From positions 1-64,000 of the forward strand of contig CAYLLN010000024.1 of the NCBI GenBank assembly GCA_964384375.1: a stretch of DNA of 64,000 nt, given 5' to 3'. A program made the position numbers and the translations under genes. The notes beneath the pieces were generated by a model that worked only from the letters and a program-made list of their open reading frames with translations, was not told where the DNA came from and made no database searches. The stretch comes from CAYLLN01 sp964384375 (lineage in GTDB: Bacteria; Planctomycetota; Planctomycetia; Pirellulales; Pirellulaceae). Shown in pieces: positions 18,109 to 26,672 of the stretch (the stretch's first letter is position 1; each line of letters opens with the position of its first letter).

Positions 18109-19755
18109 TTATTCCTGCGTCGTCGCATCGGGCTGCTTGAGCCGGACGAGAATCCACTGCTCGGTGTTGTCCTGGCCGAGGTGGATGAGGCACGGGGATT
18201 CGTCCTTGGTCAGGTTGTAAAGCCCCGTCTCGATGATGTTCTTGGTGTTGTCACCGACCGTGAAGGCGACGCGCTGCGTGCTCTTATCGACCGAGCCGTG
18301 AACGACCTGAGTCTGGTTGGTGACCGAGTCGGTGTAGTTGCCCCGGATGATGCCGGCTTTGTTGACGGCGAGCTGGATCGTCACGTCCGACTTGGTCACG
18401 CCCTGCTTGGTGAGGGCGAAGACACCAAGCGGCATCCAGTCGCCGTCGGCTGGGGCTTCAGCCTGCGTGCCCGTGGCGGCAAGCTGGGCCGCCTGGTCGT
18501 AATACTGCTGCGACGTGCCGACGTCCTGGCCGTTTACATAGACGCTGTTGTCCTGATAGGTGACGTTGTTGCCGTAGTCGTAATAGACCGGCGCGGCCGA
18601 GGCGTATCCGCAGTAAGCCGCCGCGTCGTACCAGGTGCAGGGGGCCCAAGCTGCTCCGGCCGCCCAACCCGCGGCGAACCAGGCACCGGGATGATCGCCA
18701 TACCAGCCGCGGTTGTAGTAGCCCCAGTGGTTGTAGTTCGTGCGAACGCCGGCTGCCGCGGTATAGCGACCCGAAGGCGAGACGCGGGCAAAGCCGGCAG
18801 CAACGCCGCCATTGGGGCCGACGGCGATTCCGCGGGCTGCCGCGCCACCATTGGGTCCACGAATCGCACCGCCGGCAGCGATACCACCGTTCGGGCCGCG
18901 GGCGATTGCCTGGCCGCCGCTGGCACCACCCGCACCTTCAAAACCGCGACCGGCGACCGCGCCGCCGTTGGGGCCGACTGCACCGCCACGATAGACCGTG
19001 TTGCCGCCCGGGCCGGTGATGCTGGTGACGGCAGCTTCACCACCGCGCGGGCCGGTGGTCGAGCCGTGATTGATGTCCCAGTTGTCGTTGCTCCACGACT
19101 TGGTGCCGCCGAGATTGTGCCCTTCGTCCGACGGCAGGCCGAGAAAGTTGTTGAGCGAGCTGCGCGTGGGAGCATTGCCGCCGAAGCGATCTCCGAAGCT
19201 GTCGCGCGACAGTCCGCCGCCACCAAAATTGCCGCCACCTAATCCACCAGCACCGAGTCCACCAGCGCCGCCGAATCCGCGATCGAAGCCACCGGATCCA
19301 CCGAAGCCCATTCCGCCGCCACCGAGTCCGCTGCCGCCACGGTCGAAGCCGGTGCTGCCGCCGATACCTCCAGCGCCGCCAAAGCCGAGTCCGCCACCAC
19401 CCAAACCGCCTGCACCGCCAAATCCGCGATCTCCACCTCCTCCGAATCCACCACCACCAAGTCCACCGCCGCCGAATCCGCCACCACCCAAACCGCCTCC
19501 TCCAAACCCACCGCCACCCATTCCTCCGCGACTCATGCCGCCTCCGCCCATTCCACCACCACCGAATCCGCCTCCACCGAAACCTCCGCCACCGCCGCCA
19601 AAGCCGCCGCGGCTCATTCCGCCTCCGCCAAAGCCGCCTCCGCCACCATGAAAGCCCCCTCCGCCGCCGCCAAAGCCGCGGCCGAAGGCCACATTCGTCG
19701 CGAGAGAGAGGATGAGTCCCAACGTCAAAACGGAACGAAACATTCGGAGTGACAT
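18109..19755 (-). CDS. Secreted glycine-rich protein, paralogue B
   Basis: 548 aa from the ATG at 19755, which gives a normal signal peptide (FRSVLTLGLILSLATNVAFG). Residues about 26-200 are almost entirely Gly with Phe, Met, Leu, Arg and Ser in GGGGFGGGG-type repeats. A middle part is rich in GPNGG repeats (AVGPNGGVAAGFARVSPSGRY). The folded C-terminal domain begins YYDYGNNVTYQDNSVYVNGQ and contains DGDWMPLGVFALT, NKAGIIRGNYTD and EQWILVRLKQPD. The same C-terminal domain is in the neighbour at 19841-21289, so the two are tandem duplicates. Probably an envelope or matrix protein; annotated elsewhere as hypothetical or surface protein. Confidence 0.8.
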   Translation of the reverse strand: MSLRMFRSVLTLGLILSLATNVAFGRGFGGGGGGFHGGGGGFGGGGMSRGGFGGGGGGFGGGGFGGGGMGGGGMSRGGMGGGGFGGGGLGGGGFGGGGLGGGGFGGGGDRGFGGAGGLGGGGLGFGGAGGIGGSTGFDRGGSGLGGGGMGFGGSGGFDRGFGGAGGLGAGGLGGGNFGGGGLSRDSFGDRFGGNAPTRSSLNNFLGLPSDEGHNLGGTKSWSNDNWDINHGSTTGPRGGEAAVTSITGPGGNTVYRGGAVGPNGGAVAGRGFEGAGGASGGQAIARGPNGGIAAGGAIRGPNGGAAARGIAVGPNGGVAAGFARVSPSGRYTAAAGVRTNYNHWGYYNRGWYGDHPGAWFAAGWAAGAAWAPCTWYDAAAYCGYASAAPVYYDYGNNVTYQDNSVYVNGQDVGTSQQYYDQAAQLAATGTQAEAPADGDWMPLGVFALTKQGVTKSDVTIQLAVNKAGIIRGNYTDSVTNQTQVVHGSVDKSTQRVAFTVGDNTKNIIETGLYNLTKDESPCLIHLGQDNTEQWILVRLKQPDATTQE

Positions 19756-19840
19756 GGCATTGCTCGCTACGAGTGGGTGTTGGTCGTGATGTGCGTCTTG
19801 GTGGAACTTATCTGTATCGAGGGACGGGAACGGAGCCCCG

Positions 19841-21289
19841 TTATTGCGGCGGCGCGTCCGGATTCTTTTGCCGAACGAGGAGCCATTGTTCGGTGCGATC
19901 GGCGCCAAAGTGCATGAGGGCCGGCGCTTCGTCTTTGGTCAGGTTGTAAAGACCGGTTTCGATGACGGTCGAGGTGTTGTTGCCGATCGTCAGCGCGACG
20001 CGCTGCGTCTGCTTGTCGAGCGAGCCATGCACCGGCTGTGTTTTGTTGGTCTTGCTGTCGGTGTAATTCCCACGCACCACCCCTTGCTTGTTTAAGGCCA
20101 ATTGCAGCAAGAGATTGGCACTGGGAGCGTCGCTCTTACAAAGCGAAAACACGCCGAGCGGCAGCCAGTCGCCATCAGCGGGGGCCTCGGCCTTTGTTCC
20201 CGCTTGGGCCAGGTCGGACGCCTGCTGGTAATACTGTTCGGGGCTGCCGGCCGACTGGCCATCGACATTCACGCTGTTGTCTTGATAGGTGACGTTGCTC
20301 CCATAGTCGTAATAGACCGGAGCTTGCTGTGGTGGCACGGAGCACCACGCGCCTACCGCACCCCAGGTAGCCGGGGTCCAAGCGGCTCCCGCACGCCAAC
20401 CGGCACAGGCCCAAGCGCCGGGATGATCGCCATACCAACCCTGACCGTACGCGCCGTAATCATTGAATCCGCCACGGACTGCAGCGGCTGCGGTGTAACG
20501 CTGGGAAGGGGACATGGGTCCAAATCCGCTGCCGTAGCCGGCACGCCCCGCGGCATAACCGGCCGCCGCGCCCTGAGCACCGGAATACTGCGGCTGATTG
20601 CGATTCGCCACGGCCGCTCCAGCCGCTGCGCCTTGAGCGCCAGAATACTGCGGTTGATTTCGGTTGGCGACAGCGGCCCCTGCGGCGGCGCCTTGTGCGC
20701 CTGTGTAATTTGATTGATTGCGATTGGCTGCCGCGGCTCCCAGTGCAGCGTCTTGACCGCTGGTTGCATTCCCGCGATGCGGCATTCCCTCGTCGGAGGG
20801 CATGCCGAGAAAATTGTCTAACTGGCTGCGGCTTGGCGAACCACCTTGGCCGAATCCACCCTGCCCGCCAAAGCCGCCGGCTCCGCCGCGATCAAACCCT
20901 CCAGGTCCACCCGCGCCTCCACCAAGTCCACCTCGATCGAACCCGCCAGGCCCACCCGCGCCACCTCCGAGTCCACCGCGATCGAATCCGCCAGGCCCCC
21001 CCGCGCCTCCGCCGAGTCCACCTCGATCAAAACCGCCAGGGCCACCTCCCCCTCCACCCAATCCGCCGCGATCGAATCCGCCGGGGCCACCTCCTCCTCC
21101 AAAGCCGCCCCCTCCGGGACCGCCACGCGCACCTCCTCCTCCGCCGAATCCACCAGCTCCACCGCCGAATCCGCCACCTCCAGGTCGCGCGCCACCGCCG
21201 GAGCTAATCCCGCCGCGGCCGGCGCAATAGGAAACAGGAATCAAAGCGACGGCAATCAGCACAGCGACTGAAACGAGGGAGCGAGCCAT
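19841..21289 (-). CDS. Secreted glycine-rich protein, paralogue A
   Basis: 482 aa from the ATG at 21289, with signal peptide (LVSVAVLIAVALIPVSYCAG). Five copies of PGGFDRGG occur in the first 150 residues. A middle region has repeats of about 19 residues (AAAGAAVANRNQPQYSGAQG), about four copies. The C-terminal domain (YYDYGSNVTYQDNSVNVDGQ, DGDWLPLGVFSLC, GVVRGNYTDSKTNK, EQWLLVRQKNPD) is shared with the next gene. Both have a QLDNFLGMPSDEG / SLNNFLGLPSDEG linker. The repeat regions differ in sequence between the paralogues while the C-terminal domain is conserved, so the C-terminal domain is the likely functional unit. Confidence 0.8.
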   Translation of the reverse strand: MARSLVSVAVLIAVALIPVSYCAGRGGISSGGGARPGGGGFGGGAGGFGGGGGARGGPGGGGFGGGGGPGGFDRGGLGGGGGGPGGFDRGGLGGGAGGPGGFDRGGLGGGAGGPGGFDRGGLGGGAGGPGGFDRGGAGGFGGQGGFGQGGSPSRSQLDNFLGMPSDEGMPHRGNATSGQDAALGAAAANRNQSNYTGAQGAAAGAAVANRNQPQYSGAQGAAAGAAVANRNQPQYSGAQGAAAGYAAGRAGYGSGFGPMSPSQRYTAAAAVRGGFNDYGAYGQGWYGDHPGAWACAGWRAGAAWTPATWGAVGAWCSVPPQQAPVYYDYGSNVTYQDNSVNVDGQSAGSPEQYYQQASDLAQAGTKAEAPADGDWLPLGVFSLCKSDAPSANLLLQLALNKQGVVRGNYTDSKTNKTQPVHGSLDKQTQRVALTIGNNTSTVIETGLYNLTKDEAPALMHFGADRTEQWLLVRQKNPDAPPQ

Positions 21290-21362
21290 GGAAAGAGTAT
21301 CCGGGGATAGAAAGGGGATGAATGTTGGGGAGCAACTGTTGGGGAGCAACTCTGTCAAACGG

Positions 21363-22334
21363 TTACTTCTCGCTGCGCCGCAGCACGATCTCGTCCGTAT
21401 CGGGGACGCTCTGTCCGCCCACCGTCCGATTGACCGACTGCCAGACGTAGGCTTTGTCGTCCAGCTTCCTCAGGACATTGACCGCCGTGGTCTGCGTCCC
21501 GTCGCCCGTGACGCCGCGAACTTCGGCTTGCCAACCGTCGGCAATCGGCGACCAGGCGCCGATCGCGTGGCCGCCATCGGCACTGAAGTTCCACGATTGC
21601 ACGTGACCACCCTCCGGATTCCAGCCAATGATCTGCAGGCCGGTCGTGGTGACGCCATCGTGCCCGGTCACCGTGTAGCGCCGCTCGACAAAGCTCTTGT
21701 TTCCAATCCAGCGGCAGACAGAAACCGTCTTGGTGCCATGTTCCTCGGCGGTCCAGGTGCCGATGAGCCATTCGAGATCGGCGACGTTGCGATAGCTCGA
21801 CGGCGTTTCGACGCGCGCGTCGCGGACCGTGGACATCAGCCACTGGTCGCCGACTTTCACATGGACGACGAGATACTTGCTGAAGGCCGGCGCACCGGCA
21901 GGAGCCGGGTCGAGCACGGCCCGCCCTTCTTCGATGGCTGCCGTGTCCGAAAGCTGCTTGAGCGAATCAATCGCCAGGTGAATTTTCGTCTTGGGTTGCG
22001 CCTTGAAGAACGCGGCATACTCGGTCGCGATTGCCTCGCGGCCGGTGAAGGTGCGGCCTGCTTCGTCGATGTACTCGCCGTTTTCGGTCCAGTGAGCGGC
22101 AACGCCTTTCGCGTCCCCCTTGTTGAAGGCAGCGGTGAACGACTGCGAGGCCGCGCGGATCGCGTCGAGTTCGGCCGAATTGCCAGCGGGCTTGGCCGGC
22201 TGGTTGCTCGGCGACTTGTTTTCAGCCGCGTCGGACGCGACATCCTGCGCGAAGCAGGTTGCTGCGCAGAGAGAGAGTACGATGGCGCACACTGCAGCGC
22301 AAGGAAACAGAGCGGTGAGCGGACGGAGAGTCAT
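21363..22334 (-). CDS. SnoaL-like protein with C-terminal lipocalin-like domain
   Basis: 323 aa with signal peptide (LFPCAAVCAIVLSLCAATCFA-Q). Residues about 55-180 match SgcJ/EcaC-type SnoaL-like proteins: AIRAASQSFTAAFNKGDAKGVAAHWTENGEY, then FTGREAIATEYAAFF. The C-terminal half opens with DLEWLIGTWTAEEHG, the usual start of DUF1579-like lipocalin domains. This two-domain layout is frequent in planctomycetes. AGGAA precedes the ATG. First gene of the leftward cluster with the glycine-rich paralogues; it may share their promoter. Ligand unknown. Confidence 0.85.
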   Translation of the reverse strand: MTLRPLTALFPCAAVCAIVLSLCAATCFAQDVASDAAENKSPSNQPAKPAGNSAELDAIRAASQSFTAAFNKGDAKGVAAHWTENGEYIDEAGRTFTGREAIATEYAAFFKAQPKTKIHLAIDSLKQLSDTAAIEEGRAVLDPAPAGAPAFSKYLVVHVKVGDQWLMSTVRDARVETPSSYRNVADLEWLIGTWTAEEHGTKTVSVCRWIGNKSFVERRYTVTGHDGVTTTGLQIIGWNPEGGHVQSWNFSADGGHAIGAWSPIADGWQAEVRGVTGDGTQTTAVNVLRKLDDKAYVWQSVNRTVGGQSVPDTDEIVLRRSEK

Positions 22335-22831
22335 GTTGCAATTCCTGGGCTAGGGGTTCGCAGCCGTGCGCTGGAACAAGAGGCGAGTCCGCCGCCTCCG
22401 ACAAAACATCAAGGCCCGCACGAGAAGAGGGATGGGCCGCGCAACCGGATGCAGATCTTGGTGGCGCAAAACATCGAGCCCGAAGGCTCTGCAATACGGT
22501 GGTGAAGTGTAGCTCGGAAAACGGCAGGGGACAATGAGCCGAAATCGCGGAACACCCTTGTTTCACCGATCCATAACGAAGTCGTAATACTTTGCTGACG
22601 AACTAAATTTGCATCGTGTTAAGAGTCGCTCGCCAAGGAAATTTGCTGGATTTCGTTTCGGCGGAGTGGCGAGGATCGACCTCATCTCCTGCGATCTGAG
22701 AAATGTGCTCACATGGGCCAATGGTGCCGCGCGGCGAATCGACGGTCGCCCATCGGGAGAAGTTCGATCCACTTTCATTACGTGAAGGTATTGACGACTG
22801 ATGTACAATCGAACCGATGGGCTGAGTGTTG

Positions 22832-22870
22832 CGATTTTGCCAGTCCGATTTTGCCACAATTGATTTTGTC
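22832..22870. repeat. Three spaced copies of CGATTTTGCC-like unit
   Basis: CGATTTTGCC at 22832-22841 and 22846-22855, and the variant TGATTTTGTC at 22861-22870, at a period of 14-15 bases. On the other strand this reads GGCAAAATCG twice and GACAAAATCA once. Confidence 0.7.
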
Positions 22871-23092
22871 AGCCACTGCGCCAACAAAAATCAGACGATA
22901 ACGATCCTCAGTCATGCTTAACTTGCATATCTGGCATACGTGCATACGGGAAAAACGAACTTAACCACAAGAGCAGTAAGGAGTTGTGGCTAGAATTGGG
23001 CCGCGTGCGGCTCTTTTGCGTATGCATGTCTAGGGGACGAGACGATGGAGTTGCGTGGCTGTCGAAGAATGGCGGCCAAGCGATGCTTCCGA

Positions 23093-23146
23093 TGTAAGTA
23101 GCGGGGGCACTGTAAGTAGCGGGGGCACTGTAAGTAGCGGGGGCAC
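23093..23146. repeat. Perfect 18-bp tandem repeat, three copies
   Basis: TGTAAGTAGCGGGGGCAC repeated exactly three times head to tail, ending about 95 bases before the next start codon. Confidence 0.95.
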
Positions 23147-23241
23147 TGGGAAATGCCTAAAATGACGAAGTAAGCCAAGTTGGATGGAATCCCGCCAAGC
23201 CGGCAGGAGTTCCGGTTCGCGGCAGACATCAGGGGTGTGTT

Positions 23242-24729
23242 ATGCGACAGGGTGCCAGAATTCTTGTGGCAGTCATCGGGCTGGTGGTGGCCGGAGTGGC
23301 GACGGTCGCGCTCGCTTGCCCGTTCTGCTCGGCTGTGTCGCAAACCTTCAGCGAAGAGATCGCCACGATGGATGTGGCGGTGATCGCGAAGCTGACGAAA
23401 GCCCCCAAGCAATCCGATAACCCCGGCGACGAGCTGACGAAAGCAACGTTCGAGATCACGCAGGTGATGAAGGGGGATGGTCTGGTCAAGGTTGGCGACA
23501 AGGTTGAGACGCTTTATTTCGGCGAGAGTGCCGCGGGCAAATCGTTCCTGATCATGGGAATCGACCCGCCGCAAATCATGTGGTCCACGCCGCTGCCGTT
23601 GTCGGAGCGGGCGCAGGGATACTTGAATGCCGTGCTGAAACTGCCGAAGGACGGCCCCGAACGACTCGTGTTCTTTCAGAAGTATTTGGAAGACGAGGAT
23701 GAGCTGCTCGCTCGCGATTCATACGACGAGTTCGCTCGCGCTCCGTATTCGCAGGTGAAGTCGATCAAGGAGCAGATGGATCACGCTCAAATCGTGGCGT
23801 GGATCAAGAACCCCGAAGTTCCGGCCAGTCGGCGGCGGCTGTACCTCGTGATGCTCGGCGTCAGCGGCGACGAAAAAGACCTGCCGATGCTCGAAGAGTT
23901 CATGCGGTCGAGCGATCGAAAGTCGAAGTCGGGTCTCGATGCACTCATCGCTTGTTATCTGACGCTGAAGGGAGAGGCCGGTCTGCCACTCGTCGAGGAG
24001 CTGTTCCTGGCGAACAAGAAGGCGGACTATGCCGACACGTACTCGGCGATTATGGCGATTCGCTTTCACGGCACCGAAGGGGGCGTGATCGACAAGAAGG
24101 CGCTGGTGAAGAGCCTGCATCACATGCTTGAGCGACCGGAACTCGCCGATCTGGTGATTCCGGACCTCGCTCGCTGGGAAGATTGGGCCGCCACTGATCA
24201 ATTGATGGAGCTGTATAAGTCGGCGGACGAGAAATCGAGCTGGGTCCGTGTGCCAGTCGTGAATTACCTGCGGGCCTGCCCGTTGCCGCGGGCCAAAGAA
24301 CTGCTCAAGGAATGCGAAAAGATCGACCCGGCCGCGTACAAGCGGGCGACGACCTGGTTCCCCAGCACGCCATCGGCCGCACCCGTACCAACGCCGGAAA
24401 AGGCGAGCAGCACAAAGTCGCCATCTGCAGATTCCAAAGTTGTCGCCGCCAGTGCGATCGTCGATGAGCGGACGTCGGATGAAATCGCCGCTGCCAAACC
24501 GGCAGCTGCCATTCCCGCCGGTGAAGTTCTGGCCGTTGCCAATAGTGCGATGCCCGTGCCGCCGGACGATGAGGAGACGGCCCTGGTGAATCAGGGAGCC
24601 GCTCCTGCCGCGGCCATTCGGACCACGCCCGCCCCGCCGGCGAACCTTTGGCTCGTTTTGGGCGTACCGTGGGCAGTCGGTTTGGTGCTGCTGGCGGCCC
24701 AGTGGTCGGTGCTCCGCTGGCGGTTCTAG
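23242..24729 (+). CDS. Secreted CPFC-motif protein with helical repeats and C-terminal anchor
   Basis: 495 aa. Signal peptide (ILVAVIGLVVAGVATVALA) ends directly at CPFC, followed by SAVSQTFSEEIATMDVAVIAKL, a pattern seen in planctomycete secreted proteins. The first 110 residues are strand-rich (FEITQVMKGDGLVKVGDKV). A long alpha-helical section follows that looks like HEAT-type repeats, then a Pro/Ala/Ser linker and a terminal membrane helix (LWLVLGVPWAVGLVLLAAQW). AGGGG precedes the ATG. The next gene encodes a DUF3299 membrane protein. Function unknown; a CPFC pair could bind metal or be redox active. Confidence 0.75.
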   Translation: MRQGARILVAVIGLVVAGVATVALACPFCSAVSQTFSEEIATMDVAVIAKLTKAPKQSDNPGDELTKATFEITQVMKGDGLVKVGDKVETLYFGESAAGKSFLIMGIDPPQIMWSTPLPLSERAQGYLNAVLKLPKDGPERLVFFQKYLEDEDELLARDSYDEFARAPYSQVKSIKEQMDHAQIVAWIKNPEVPASRRRLYLVMLGVSGDEKDLPMLEEFMRSSDRKSKSGLDALIACYLTLKGEAGLPLVEELFLANKKADYADTYSAIMAIRFHGTEGGVIDKKALVKSLHHMLERPELADLVIPDLARWEDWAATDQLMELYKSADEKSSWVRVPVVNYLRACPLPRAKELLKECEKIDPAAYKRATTWFPSTPSAAPVPTPEKASSTKSPSADSKVVAASAIVDERTSDEIAAAKPAAAIPAGEVLAVANSAMPVPPDDEETALVNQGAAPAAAIRTTPAPPANLWLVLGVPWAVGLVLLAAQWSVLRWRF

Positions 24730-24778
24730 GCCCGTTCATTTTCTGCGTCATTCCACCCGCTTGATCGCTGTGTCTTTC

Positions 24779-25534
24779 ATGTCTGCGTCTTCCATGTCTG
24801 CCTCTGCCGTCGGTGACATCTCATATCCAGCCACGGAAGGCACAGAACTGGCCGCTTACCGAGCGATCAGCCGCTCGGCCATTCTCGGCGCGGTGCTGGC
24901 CGGGGTCGGCCTTGTGCCGCTCGCCTTGGCGTTTGCGTCGTGGAAATTTGATTACGGCGACGCAATCCCGACGGGGACACTCGCCGCGTTCATCGGCGGT
25001 GCGGCGGCGATCCTGGGTTGCATCGGCTGGCTCGCGATTCGCCGCTATCCTCTGGAATACACAGGCAGCAAACTTGCCTTGGTGGCGCTCTTCGTGGGGA
25101 CGATACAACTCGTCGGCGGAACGGCGATGGCCGCCCACACCTATGCCACGGAAGTCCCCGAGGGCTACGTCCGCACCGGCTTTTGGGAGCTGCAGCCCGA
25201 CCCCGACTATCCCGAGCTTCCCGTCTCGAAGAAGTCGATCGAGCTTTCGGGCAAAAAAGTATTCATTAAAGGATACATGTACCCCGGCGTCGCGAGCACG
25301 GGGAAGGTGGACCACTTCATCATGATCCCAGACCTCGGCACGTGCTGCTTCGGCGGCGATCCAAAATCGACCGATATGATCGAGGTACGCGTGCCCAATG
25401 TGGCCAATCGCCTCGCCTACTCGCGAAGGCGCATCAAGCTCGCCGGCACGTTTGGCGTCAGCCAGTATGCCACGCAGGCGATGAAGATGAAAAACCCGGT
25501 GTGGTATCACCTGGAAGTCGAGCAAGTGCGGTAA
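24779..25534 (+). CDS. Membrane protein with C-terminal DUF3299 domain
   Basis: 251 aa from the ATG at 24779 (a TTG at 24761 and an ATG at 24794 are in frame). Three helices near the N-terminus: AILGAVLAGVGLVPLALAF, GTLAAFIGGAAAILGCIGWL and LALVALFVGTIQLVGGTAMA. The C-terminal half is DUF3299: ELSGKKVFIKGYMYPG, FIMIPDLGTCCFGGDP and VWYHLEVEQVR. The CC pair may bind a metal, as suggested for this family. Follows the CPFC protein after 49 bases and precedes the ROK gene by 9 bases, so probably one operon. Confidence 0.85.
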   Translation: MSASSMSASAVGDISYPATEGTELAAYRAISRSAILGAVLAGVGLVPLALAFASWKFDYGDAIPTGTLAAFIGGAAAILGCIGWLAIRRYPLEYTGSKLALVALFVGTIQLVGGTAMAAHTYATEVPEGYVRTGFWELQPDPDYPELPVSKKSIELSGKKVFIKGYMYPGVASTGKVDHFIMIPDLGTCCFGGDPKSTDMIEVRVPNVANRLAYSRRRIKLAGTFGVSQYATQAMKMKNPVWYHLEVEQVR

Positions 25535-25543
25535 AGTAGCCGC

Positions 25544-26602
25544 ATGTATCTCGGCATTGAAATCGGCGGCACCAAGCTGCAGCTCGGCGTGGGAAACGGC
25601 CGCGATGCAGACCTCGTCGCCATCGTGCGCCACGACGTGGACTCCCGGCGCGGAGCGGCCGGCATCCTCGAAGAGATCGAACGCTCCGCCACGGCCCTGC
25701 TGCAAAAGCATCCGATTGAGCGCATCGGCTTTGGCTTCGGCGGTCCGTGCGACAGCGCGACTGGCATCGCCACGAAGAGTCATCAGGTCGCCGGCTGGGA
25801 CGGCTTTCCGCTCGCTCGCTGGTGCCAGGAAACGCTCGGCAAGCCGGCGGTAATCGGCAACGACTGCGACGTGGCGGCGCTGGCCGAGGCGCGGCTTGGC
25901 GCCGGACGGGGCGCGGGAAGTGTGTTCTATGTGACCGTCGGCACGGGAATCGGCGGCGGCCTCGTGCTCGGGGGCAAGCTGCACGGCGCGGGTCGGCCGG
26001 CTGTTGCGGAAATCGGCCATCTGCGGCCGGGCCTGCTCGCCGATCGGTCCGATATGACCGTGGAATCGCTGGCCGCAGGACCGGGCATTGCTGCGGCTGC
26101 TGTCGCGCGAATGACGGGGATCGCCCGCCCGCTCGATTCGCTGCGGCCGTCTGCTGGTTGGGAGGGTGACGCTCCTGCCGAGCCGAGCGCGCGGCGGCGT
26201 CAGGTTCGCCAGCGTCTGGCCGACGTGCAGCAAACCGAGGAGGAATACATCGCCGATCTCATGCAGCGTGCCGGTGGCGATGCGGAGCAACTGACAGCGA
26301 AGCTCGTCGCGCAGGCGGCTGCCGAAGGGAACGCGATTGCGGCAGAGGTACTAGAACACGCTTGCCAGGCACTCGGCTGGGCGATCGCGCAAACGATCAC
26401 GCTCGTCGCGCCAGAGGTCGTCGTCGTTGGCGGTGGCGTGTCGCTGATCGGCGAGCAGTTCTTCTTCGCGCCGCTACGGGCCGAAGTGGGGCGCTACGTC
26501 TTCCCGCCGCTGGCCGGTTCGTTCCGCCTCGTGCCGGCGGCGCTTGGCGAACTGGCCGTCGTGCATGGCGCGGTGGCGATCGCAGCAGACTCGCCAGTGT
26601 GA
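25544..26602 (+). CDS. ROK-family protein (sugar kinase-like) with an in-frame repeat insertion
   Basis: 352 aa. The ATP-binding start is LGIEIGGTKLQLGVG; the catalytic Asp lies in VIGNDCDVAALAEA; TVGTGIGGGLVLGGKL and APEVVVVGGGVSLIG are the other phosphate-binding loops. The usual zinc motif CxCGxxGC after GEIGH is absent: here AEIGHLRPGLLADRSD. Around residues 205-216 lies GWEGDAPAEPSA, coded by a repeat-like DNA segment (26155-26189) that interrupts a helical region. Probably a glucokinase/fructokinase-type enzyme, but activity should be tested because of both changes. Confidence 0.85.
   Translation: MYLGIEIGGTKLQLGVGNGRDADLVAIVRHDVDSRRGAAGILEEIERSATALLQKHPIERIGFGFGGPCDSATGIATKSHQVAGWDGFPLARWCQETLGKPAVIGNDCDVAALAEARLGAGRGAGSVFYVTVGTGIGGGLVLGGKLHGAGRPAVAEIGHLRPGLLADRSDMTVESLAAGPGIAAAAVARMTGIARPLDSLRPSAGWEGDAPAEPSARRRQVRQRLADVQQTEEEYIADLMQRAGGDAEQLTAKLVAQAAAEGNAIAAEVLEHACQALGWAIAQTITLVAPEVVVVGGGVSLIGEQFFFAPLRAEVGRYVFPPLAGSFRLVPAALGELAVVHGAVAIAADSPV
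26155..26189 (+). repeat. Interspersed repeat inside the ROK gene
   Basis: The segment starting GGTTGGGAGGGTGACGCTCC and continuing CTGCCGAGCCGAGCG is read as GWEGDAPAEPSA. From memory, sequences of this kind (EGDAPAEP/EGEAPAEP) recur in planctomycete genomes, inside and between genes; no second copy is present in this window. Confidence 0.5.
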
Positions 26603-26672
26603 ACGAACCACTTGCATGATGGTCATGCCAAGCCAGCGGGATGTACCAGACGGGCTGGAAGCCTTCCCCACG

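Larger units (their letters stand above)
22335..23241. other. Long gene-free region with two short repeat arrays
   Basis: About 900 bases between divergent genes with no ORF I would support on either strand. The part around 22560-23030 is less GC-rich than the neighbours. It holds a triple TTTTG(C/T)C array (22832-22870) and a triple 18-bp array (23093-23146). Promoters for both flanking genes must lie here but I cannot place them. Confidence 0.6.

Noticed and set aside
19070..19651. Long proline-rich frame (PPPPNPP) on the plus strand
   Set aside because: It is the complement of the glycine-rich repeats of the real leftward gene; no ribosome site or folded part.
20802..21230. Second proline-rich plus-strand frame
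   Set aside because: Antisense of the PGGFDRGG repeats in paralogue A.
23093..23146. CRISPR-like array
   Set aside because: Three 18-bp units head to tail with no spacers and no cas genes; a plain tandem repeat.
22990..23574. 194-codon leftward frame across the triple repeat
   Set aside because: Includes the translated tandem repeat (QCPRYL three times) and antisense of the CPFC gene; no ribosome site.
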